Positions 54,793-64,000 of a DNA stretch of 64,000 nucleotides are shown here, piece by piece (position 1 is the first letter of the stretch; each line of letters starts with the position of its first letter). This stretch comes from Aphanomyces cochlioides (Eukaryota > Oomycota > Saprolegniomycetes > Saprolegniales > Verrucalvaceae). Under the pieces are notes generated by a model. It had not been told where the DNA came from, did no database searches, and was given only the letters and a program-made list of their open reading frames with translations. The DNA lies in contig JAHQRK010000010.1 in the NCBI GenBank assembly GCA_019828595.1, positions 1,116,001 to 1,180,000 on the forward strand. The letters run 5' to 3'. The translations under genes and the position numbers were made by a program.

Positions 54793-57487
54793 ATGTCGTC
54801 CACCCCCACGTCAGCTACCGCCAATGCTCCCAGCGCTCGCGTCTTTGAAGATTCTTATGGTCGCATGCCTAATGAAAACAATCACCACGATGAAACCTCG
54901 TCCTTTGCACCTCTTGTCGATGCGCCGATGACCGAACCACCGCTCGTCGCGAGCACCTCTTTGGACTCTCGTGAGGATGCTGATCACTTGTCGCAGCCTC
55001 CAAACGAGTGTCGTGAATCACTGGAACCTTCCACCGACTCGAACGCTCGAAACGTTCCAAGTCCCGAGCCAACCGCCGAGTCTCACAACCGAGACGATGC
55101 GCTGCTCGCTCGCGCTGCTGAAGCCGCAATGAGCGCTCCTGGCTCAAATGACTCGCCACCTAATGAAGAAACATCACCACCAACTCCTTCGAACAACGCA
55201 CCTGGCACTCGACTCCATGTCGACCTCTCGGACCCCGAAGGAACTCCGCCACGTGTCGTGCAACCAGCACCTCAAAAATTGACCTATGCGGATTTGTTAC
55301 GCAAAGGGGTAGGGAAACCTACTACGGAAGCGGGTGAAGACCGTCTTGACCCGCCCGACGACCGAGTATCTCGACAAGTTGATGCAACTTGCTCGCAACG
55401 AAGAAGCTGACGAGGATGAAGTCCTACAAGTCATTTCAGACGCCACACCTTCGAAACCAAAAACAGCTACCGCCACAGTGTGGATCAAAACGGGCGACAC
55501 TTTCAAAGACCGCGAGTTCTCCAATGAGAAACTCATTGCCGCAATCTTCAAGGAGAACGCCCAGGCTTCTTGGGCTCACCTCTTGCTCGAGTTTGTTCAA
55601 CTCAACAAGGCACGCGATGGTGATATCGTGGTGTCTATCACGTCGCCATTCGTTCGCTCTGAATTAGAAGGTCAAGAGATCTCCATCTATGGCAAGTCGT
55701 ACCCATTCTCGACAGCCACAACCAACAAGACGCCGCGTCACTTCTCGGGAGGATCAAAAGCGCCAAAAGACCCAATGGATGCACTTTACTTCATGGATAT
55801 TGTTGGTATCCGTTTCAACTTTGATACGGACAAACTGTTTCGCCTATTGAAGCGACTCAAGACAAAACCAGTCTTTCAAGCGTACCGTCAACATTTACCC
55901 AATATCACGTGCCAGTCGAATGTGTGGAGGGTTTACTTCTTGGAGTCAACCGCTCCTAATCAACTCATTGTTAACGGACACGCCACCGATCAATTGCGCA
56001 TGGACGGCGTAACCTACAATGTCTTCGTCAAAGACTACGAAAAGTCAAGCCAACGTACGGGCGCGCGTTCTCCTCATTGCTTGGATCTTGACCAACTCGT
56101 GGAGTCTATGGCTTCACAGCCGTCAAGTCCCCACAAGGAAGAAGAATCAGAATCGCAACAACAACCCAAGCGTCCAAAGACCGACGACCAGCCACCCCGC
56201 GAAGCAGCTAAGCCTCAGCAGGAGGAACAAGGCGAGGAAATGGAAGTCGAGGAGTTGCACCAAGGCTCCAACCAAACGGAAGAACCTCAGCAGGAGGAAC
56301 AAGCCGAGGAAATGGAAGTCGAGGAATCCAATAATGATCCCAATCAACAAACGAACGACAGCACCTCCTCCCTTGATGGCCGCAACGCTGATAAGGGAGA
56401 AGAGATGGAAGTCGATGCCAAATCTACCAAGAGAAACACAAGTCAGACCGGCGAAGAAGACGGATTTGAAGCACCACGACGCAAGAAGAGAACGGCAGTT
56501 CAGCAGTCATCGCCGACTGTCAAGTCGTGGGCATCCGACAACTTCTTCGATGTCCTCAATCAAATCGAGGCCAGCACACGCACACTTGAAATACATCAAG
56601 ATGTTTCAACTCGAGTGTACATACCAAAAGTCAACAAACTCCCCACCGACGTAGCGGCCATGAAGTCTGCCTACGTCAAGAAGCAACACGTCGTTAGCAA
56701 CAAACTCGACTGGCATCCAGACAACCTTACCATGGAAGAGTTCATGAATGTCCTGCAACAAAGTGCTGAAGACGGAACCTCCTTCGAGCAACACACTCAA
56801 GTCATCGCAACCACAGACTACTCAGGAACAGAACTTGATGTAGTCGATTCGATCCGACGGTGCAATGTGGACTCTTTGTGGAAGATAATCCACACGCAAC
56901 CTCAAAGCATGAACGTCGTGCTCACCAAACTTGCTATCAATTCGTACCATGAATACTCCAAAGTTGTCCGAATGCATACCTGGCATCGATGGATTGCCGC
57001 GACTCAACTTCCTTTAGTGCATTCATTCACCAACGGGTTCAAATTTACGTTCCAGGAACACCCACGGTGGTCACGACTTGAAGAAATCTCAAACTCTCCC
57101 GAGTTCTTCAAGGACGCCGCAAACCATCCAGCCTTTTCATCTGAGCACGTCGAAGACGCCCTCTCAGCATTCGAGTTATGGCTCTCTGTCCAAGCACCGT
57201 TAGTCTTCAAGAATGACATTTGGCTACTTTACCTCACACGCCAACCCGTTGAGTGGCTCCCAACCAAGCATGTAAGGATGCTTGCATCGAATACGCTCTG
57301 GGCGCTGTTGAAATCGCCGTTTGGACAACAATTCGCAGAGGAATTGCACCACTTGTGCAAAACGGAAATGACTTCGTGGATCTGGCAACTCAGCCTGGAC
57401 GCATATCAACCTACAAACAACTCGTCAACGGCATTCGTCGGCCAGGACAATACCCGTCTGCAGCGCCGACACATCCTCTTGTACTAA
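54793..57487 (+). pseudogene. Element B2 ORF1, one frame change
   Basis: Frame 1 (54793-55410, 205 codons from ATG) and frame 2 (open 55313-57487) overlap over 98 nt. The protein reads naturally if one extra base lies in the GGGAAACC or GCGGGTG stretch just after 55312. Frame 2 has no ATG in the overlap; GTG at 55334 is the nearest candidate. The large frame holds the RRM-like domain (about residues 148-232 counted from 55334), acidic EEMEVEE repeats and the helical C-terminus. The stop TAA at 57485-57487 sits in the conserved junction motif (57484-57501). Confidence 0.72.
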
Positions 57488-58728
57488 AGTCCTCGCGGCT
57501 GTTGTGCAAGGTCAACCACAAACACACCCAAACAATCCACCAACAAACTCAACGCAACCATCCTTTCCAAACTCTTCGCTATCCAAGTTATCTATCGCCA
57601 CAGCCAATATCAATGGTGTATCGAGAGATAGTGGAAACTTACTTGTAAATTCCATGATCTCGAGGTACAACATTGTCGGCTTACAAGAGACCAAATTTGC
57701 TGGTATCGTGCAATTCGACAAGTTCCAATTCCACTTGACGCATGCTCTTGGCAAAGACCAGTACTTCCTTGCTTCAAACGACCATCGACAAAATTCCGAC
57801 CAAGTGGAGCAATACCGCTCAGGTGGTGTTGCGATGGTCTTCCAAGCCACAGTGCCGGGTTTCGAACATCTTCACCACGAAACCCAATACGACATCGAGG
57901 ATCGCTACATGGTGGTTAGCTCTATGTGGGGTGATGATCCGATTTATTACCACAATATATACGCGCCAGTGCAAGACAATGAACGTGACGCGTTCTTCAA
58001 TTCCTTGCCGCGAAATTTTCCGCTCAACTCTAGGCATGTCGTCTTGGGTGACTTCAACCTTCCAATGGACAGAGACCTTGATTCCAGGGGGTCGGAAGTT
58101 TCAAATCATCACACTCACCGACAATCTTGCTTTGCTTGGATCCAAGAGCTCAATGTCGTGGACGCTTGGCGCAGCTACAATCCTACACGAAGGGTTTATT
58201 CGTCACCTCAAAGACTCAATCGGCTGGATTACATTCTGCTGGATCCAATCTTATCTAGCTGGGTTCGTACAACGGAATACTTCGAACCCACAGCAGACAC
58301 CGACCACCTTTGGCACTTCGTGGAGCTTCAACCTATCCAAATTAAGCGCCAGAAGAGCTATTTGAAATTACCAAAAGAATTGATGACCATCTCAGAAGTA
58401 AGAGAAGCCATCAAAAATGAAGCGGATGCACTCCTCAATGAGTTGAGAGCATCTCAGGAGCCAGGATCACTGTGGTCCCGTTGGAAACATCGGACGAAGA
58501 AGTTCCTGTAGAAGTATCATGCTCGATTGATAACCGACCAGCGCAATGAACTTCAAGCGGCTCAAATTCAGTGGCTTCAAGCTCAATTGAAACATCGACA
58601 ACGACGGATCAACGATGACGCGCTCGAGGTCGCAAAAGCCAACTATGAAGAACGTAAACAAGAGATAAAACAACGTCGCGCCGACCTCAGCTTTGACTTC
58701 CATGCCACGCACAACGAAGCGGTTAACT
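57486..58728 (+). pseudogene. Element B2 ORF2, endonuclease domain, in-frame TAG, cut by C2
   Basis: Same as B1 ORF2: EEP motifs to DTDHLWH, TAG at 58509-58511, linker to EAVN, then the C2 junction at about 58729. Confidence 0.83.
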
Positions 58729-61700
58729 GAGTATATTAAAGAATTAATATGGCCCAAAAGGGCCGCAAACTAGACTTTCGATTTTGGCTTCATAGGTCGC
58801 ATAATAAATATGTGTTGCGAAATGTGACCTTGGAAGGTTCTTGTGGAAAATCGTCCAGTGTTGCTTAACCGAAATAGACTTGGGTGTGGGGTAATTTGGA
58901 GGAACCATGGCAGAAAGAAAATGTTGCATGGCGATTCAGGCTGTGAAAAAATTCAACAGTATAGAGAAGAGCCATACAAGCAACTTTCTTTTCATGACCA
59001 TCTTGATCCGAGTTGGTGGTGGCGAGATACGAGGCAATTTCGGGTTGACTGTGGAGGACTTGAAAATTTGTATACAAAAGTCTTGATAAAAATTCCAAGT
59101 GGAGGTACGCAGTGAAAAAGGCCAAGTGAATAAAAGCTTGAGTTGGGGTCGATCCATGAATAAATAAATCGACAGGAGAGGAAGGCCAAAAATTGACAAA
59201 AGGGTCGAAACAGAGTAAAATCAGGCCCAAGGAAAATAAATTGGCAAGAGGTAGGAGCCCAAAAAATCCAAAAAGGTCGTGGCCAATTTAATTCGACCTC
59301 AGGAGGCCGAATTAAATCGCTGGATCCATGGGAAAAGCTGGGTTTGAGAGAAAAGACCATCCAAAATAAAATGTTCTTGGACGATTTGACCAGCCAAAAA
59401 AATCAACGAGGTCGGTCGTTCCATGACAAGCAAAGTTGATTTCAGGAGCGTCTTCATCGGAGTTGATGGTGGCGAGATAGAGGGAAAATCCCTTGTGGGT
59501 TGGGCTTTTGGGGTAAACCTCCCAAAAATAATAAAAAAGGGTAAAATATTTGGGAGGTGCCATTTTGACATGCGCCATGCGCGGATAGGTCTCGAGCGCG
59601 AGCATCGTCGGAGCTGGATTTCGAACGGCGCCGCGGTGCATGGAGCCACTTGGCAGAATCGTAGCGACGATACGTACGAAGGATAGCGCACCATTAGAAT
59701 CGCCATAGGTAGTGTGTAGCGGGAGAGCGCTAGCCAAAACCAGTGGTTTTTCCAATCGGGCGTCTCGGCGGCCAAATTTGAAGGAGTCATAACTTCCGAA
59801 CGGCTATGAGATAGATAGCCATACTTGGTGTCCTCCATCAATGGAGGCTAGCGGTGGATGCACCATATTAATCGGTGCATATAGAGTCGTGTAGCTGAAA
59901 TGAGCTACGATGGTCGTTTTGGAGCCTTATCGGCTCAAAATGGTTTGGAATCGGAAGTTGGGTTCCTGTGCTGCTATCATGGTGCTTGATAGCTCAAATC
60001 CATCGCGAGGACATTCTCGAGCCTCTCCAACTCTAAGTTGGGCGATCGGAGTTGATTTGCGTTCAGGAGCCATTCCGATGAGTTTTAGCCATTTCACCAA
60101 AAGTTGTCGGGGCGACGGCAAGTAGGTTCCAGGGCTTCAATCATCGCTCTTGATGGCTTAAAACACTCGTCTAGCCATGATAGGATGGAAAAGAGTCATA
60201 GCCGGTCGATAGGAAATGATTTGCGACCTGTAGCCGACTTAAGGTTTTGTAGCCGGTGGATAGGGGCGGTTGACATTTTGGATTGAGGATTGCGAGCAAA
60301 CCAGGATGTTTCAGGGCGTTCTAACGCTTTGGCTAGTCGTAATAAGTGGTGGAGCCACCCACTAGACCCCTAGATGTCACTCGGTGACCGTAGGGAAAGC
60401 GTTCGAGTTGTCCTGGTGTTTCACCGGTTTGGGTGACAGTCCAAAATGGGTTCGTGGTTTTGAACCATAGATCTGCAATATGTGCTAGTTGGTGTCGGCA
60501 TAGAGCTCGATTCAACTGAGATAACAAGCCACTAAACGTAGAAATCCACGCAGTAGGTCGAGAGAAATTTCACTTTTGGTGACGGGTTGAAACCGGTTCA
60601 AAATGGGTGTCACCGGGTCGAATTTCCTTTCGAATTTTGTTTCGCGAGTTTGGCGAGGTTTGAGCACTCGCAAACTGGCTCGTCTTGAGGAGGAGACATG
60701 GGAGAATCTTTTAGGCACCGTGGCGCAATTTTCCCGAACAAAAAGTGTGCACTCGATTTTGAGATTTCGCCCCCAGGGGGAGACGTCGTGACAATTTTCA
60801 AAGTGTTGTTGTGAGAGAACCACTGCACTTTTTTGCAATCTAACGCTTGCGTTTGTCTGCTTGGGATGTCTAGCAACCCTGAAGACCATTAGAATGTCTG
60901 AAATGATCGTCAGGGCAATGCCAGGGTTGTCGATAGTTTTGCCATTTTGGGTGAACGGATAAAGTCAAGTCGATTTTGTGAACGACTCGGCATGAGATAA
61001 AGTTACTTGGTGTGTTCATAGAGCTCTGTTAGCTGGGGCTAACGAGCCATCAAACGCATGAAAAGGCCAAGTGGGTCGCGAGAAAATCCACTTTGAGTTT
61101 TCCCATTGGTTTGGGTGACTTAGGTGAATTTCTTCAAAGGTTGCAATATAACATGCCTTTTAAGGTTCCAAGGTCTCGTTTTGAGATTGTGGTAAGATTT
61201 GGGCAGAGAACCACTCATTCTGGTGCAAACTATGAAGCACCGATGTCAAGGAAGCCTTCGTGGAGTCGTCCAAGGAGGCTCGATTGACTTGGTACAGATG
61301 CCGCTTTATAATGTGTCCTGCTAAGCTGGATATCGTCATAGGTGTTTTGTTAGGTAAATCTGGACGGTAAATCCGGTCGCACCGAGTTTTCCATATTGTA
61401 TACCAAATACAAGATAAAAAAATTGGCCACAGCAAATTAAATCCAGCTTGGAGGTCTTTGTCTTGGAGTGCTATAGGAGAGAAGAATATTTTTTCCATGG
61501 TAGTTGGCCAAGTAAAGTTAAGGGATCTGGCCATGGATTTAAATGGACTCCAACATGCTCGAGTATATGGACAGTCCAAGGTGAAATGTTTATACGTCTC
61601 CACTTCATGACAAAAAATACAAGTGTTCGGGATATCGTCCGAGTACTTGAATTTGTATCGGAGAGGTAAGGCTCGTATAAGCAGTCGATATATGAAAGCA

Positions 61701-64000
61701 CTATACGTTGGCAGAATAAATTTGGGCTGCCTGTAGAATGCGACCACTTTAATATTTTCCTTGTGGGCATAAAAATCCGAGGGTACCAATAAATGCGCTG
61801 TGGGTAAAACCTCCTGAGCTGATTTGGATTTAAATTCATGAGTTAAATCATCCAAGGTGGCATCAATAAAGGGTAAAAAGCCATCTTTAAAATTTCCAGC
61901 CCAAGTAATTTCGGTAGCCGTTTGCCGATAAGGTGTAGGCTGACGAAAATTTATTTCTGTGTCCTCGGGTGGAGATGGTAGAATAGCTTTAAGTCTCCCG
62001 TGTAGAGCATACCACCATTTATGATCGGGAGTGGCTAAATGGCGTCTTGAGCATTGAGATTTAATCCAATCTAACAGGATTTTCCGATCCATAAGATTGC
62101 CATTTTCATCGAGTAGGTGGCGAACATGGGTAAAATTTAATTTTGCCAGTGATACAGCATAATCATAAGTCTTTGGATAGCAGTGTTCAAAGACAGTTTT
62201 CTCCAAGGGTAAGAATTGATTGTGCCAAAGTGGAAAATTTCCATCGACTTGTACTGTGGGAAATTTAAGTGGGGTTGGAGATAAGGATAACCATAGTCGA
62301 GTAAATGCTGACCAGAGAGGTGGAACCTTATCTTGGTGTGATATGGCTTTGTACATACTAGAGTGTGGACTCATGAAAAGGAGATCATAAAAATTTCCCC
62401 ATGGACTGAAGGCTCTGGAGAGTAAATATTCTCCAATGGATAGCCATGCTGGCAATTTCGTTTGACCATACGAGTTGTGAGGTGGTGCTAGGAGTAGCTT
62501 GAAGCATTTAAAGGTCATGACCCGGTGTAGTTTTGACCACCAGTGGGTAGACGATTTAAATCCGAGACCACCTTGTGCTTTTGGAAGGAAAATAATGTCC
62601 GAGTTGAATTGATGCAAATAACGTTGAGTCGAATATGGATCAATTGTATCGCCGTGAATAAATTGCTTGGCGACCTTGTCGAATAGTTTGGCATATTCTT
62701 TGTCGATCGGAATAAATTGGAGTTGATACCAGAGCACAGGAAAACAAATTGACCTTAGGATTGTCACTTTTCCGGGTAGGGTTCGTGCTCGATAAGACCA
62801 TAATTGTGTTCTTGAGACCAATTTCTCCAATAGCGAATTTAAACGTGTTGTGGCTGTGATGTTGGGAGAAATTAAAAGGCCCAACGATTTAGCAGGTTTG
62901 TCATCAGTAATAGCCAAAGGTGCCAGGTCTGGAGGTAAATTGGCATGGGTTAATAATTCTGTCTTGGAGAGATTTAACTTGAAACCAGAGATATCACAGA
63001 ATTTTTTGACGATGTCGAGTTGGAGTTGCAACGTCGATGTATTTTTGGAGTACAATTGGGAGTCGTCTGCATAATAGCTCCCGGTGTGAGTGTGATGACC
63101 AATTCGTATGCCCAAATCTTTTCTCTCTTGCGTATGGCTAAACACATAGGTTCTAGCGCCAAGACAAATAAAAGAGGTGATAATGGGTCGCCTTGTAAAA
63201 CACCACGTTGGATCTTAAATGGGTTGGATAAATGTCCATTGACAATAATTCGTCCACGACGATTTGAATAAAGCACTTTGACCATGTTGAGAAAGGACGG
63301 TGGAAAATTAAATTCCTTCAGGGTTGCCAATAAATAGGAATGGTTGACCCTATCAAAGGCTTTTTCAAAGTCCAAGAGGGCCACAATAGACTCGGAGGAA
63401 TAAAACTTCATAAAGTGATTCAGGTCTTCCAAGCGCAGTAAATTGGTTTGGATTGATCGACCACGAATAAAACCTGTTTGATCCGGGTGGACTATCGACT
63501 GAATGATTCTCTGCATTCGTTCTGCAAGGACCATTGTGAGGATTTTCACGTCGATATTGACCAAGCTGATGGGACGGTAATTTTTTGGGAGTAGTTTGTC
63601 GTCCTTTTTGTACAGCAGTACAATTAAACTTGTCAATTGGGAGGGTGCCAAGTTGGAGTGAGAGTTGATTTGGTAATAGTATAGCATTTCCAAAGCCAGG
63701 GACCATTCATGGGGAAACATTTTCAAAATTTCGTAGGGCAGTGAATTTGGCCCAGGAGTTGAATTCCGTTTGGAGTGTTTAATGGCAAAATAAAATTCGT
63801 TTGCCGTGAGAGGAGCCCCAATAAATCTCTTGTCGTCGATATTGAGTCGGCGAGATATCAGAGTTTTTAAATACTTGGCCATTCTTTCCTTGTCAACTGC
63901 CTCATGGTCGCCATACAGGTCAGAATAAAACTCGTGGAGTGTCGAGGAAATTGATTGTTGATCAGAAGCAATATTTCCATTGGACATTTTGAGTGCCTTG
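58729..64000 (-). mobile_element. Element C copy C2, duplicate of C1, continues past the window
   Basis: Collinear with C1 from the 3' end through part of ORF2. The 3' UTR (58729-61159) with its repeats and hairpins is the same. As the last duplication copy, its ORF1 and natural 5' end should lie beyond position 64000. Confidence 0.85.
61160..64000 (-). pseudogene. Element C2 ORF2, partial, one 2-nt frameshift
   Basis: Same protein as C1 ORF2 from before MSNGNIAS to the C-terminus, with an extra CT dinucleotide at about 63122-63127 (TTCTCTCTTGCG against TTCTCTTGCG). The frame breaks between RT motif B (RGVLQGDPLSP) and YYADD. As read, this copy cannot make active RT; an assembly or read error in the CT repeat is possible because the copies are otherwise nearly identical. 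Confidence 0.85.

Larger units (their letters stand above)
54710..58728 (+). mobile_element. Element B copy B2, duplicate of B1
   Basis: Same extent as B1 but without the private CA insertion, so its ORF1 is in a better state. Interrupted by C2 at the same position. Confidence 0.85.

Overview
The window is eukaryotic chromosomal DNA. The tRNA genes have internal A and B boxes and oligo-T (Pol III) terminators, encode no CCA, and carry no bacterial-type promoters or operons. All protein genes belong to non-LTR (LINE-type) retrotransposons with an apurinic-type (EEP) endonuclease and a reverse transcriptase. No introns, rRNA or host protein genes are seen. Lineage cannot be fixed from this alone; a protist, oomycete or fungus-like organism with a compact repeat-rich region would fit.

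Backbone: a tandem array of a 2,002-bp unit, each carrying one tRNA-Val(CAC) and one tRNA-Thr(CGT), both on the minus strand. Thirteen pairs are visible: nine without interruption (1747-19774), two (22600-26616), one (34746-36759) and one (51856-53869). The rest of each unit is noncoding spacer of about 0.86 kb and 1.0 kb.

The array is interrupted by retroelements that all sit at the same nucleotide, directly abutting the 5' end of a tRNA-Thr gene and pointing away from it. Each duplicates the first 14-17 nt of the tRNA, so the tRNA gene stays complete. Family A has one full-length copy (A3, 26617-34745), a 5'-truncated copy (A2, 19776-22599), a 3' end at the window start (A1, 1-1746) and a duplicated 3' part (A4, 49735-51855). 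Family B (37599 onward) is a second, diverged family at the same site. Segment D (36760-37581) is a noncoding insertion at that site again, just upstream of B. A third element, C, lies antisense inside B and has an intact 1,361-residue ORF2.

Element A encodes ORF1 (RRM-like region and acidic tracts), ORF2 (endonuclease, RT, zinc knuckle) and an unusual ORF3 that looks like a chromodomain joined to an OTU/papain-like cysteine protease. In A and B the ORF2 frame begins across the ORF1 stop codon without an AUG. The nucleotides there are nearly identical in the two families although the proteins are diverged, suggesting a recoding signal.

A segment of exactly 17,110 bp, running from inside A3 ORF2 (32625) to inside C ORF1 (49734), is followed directly by a second copy starting at 49735. 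This explains A4, the second D-B-C block and the seemingly truncated C ORF1. Several frame breaks are 1-nt homopolymer or 2-nt dinucleotide differences, so assembly error must be considered before calling the elements dead.
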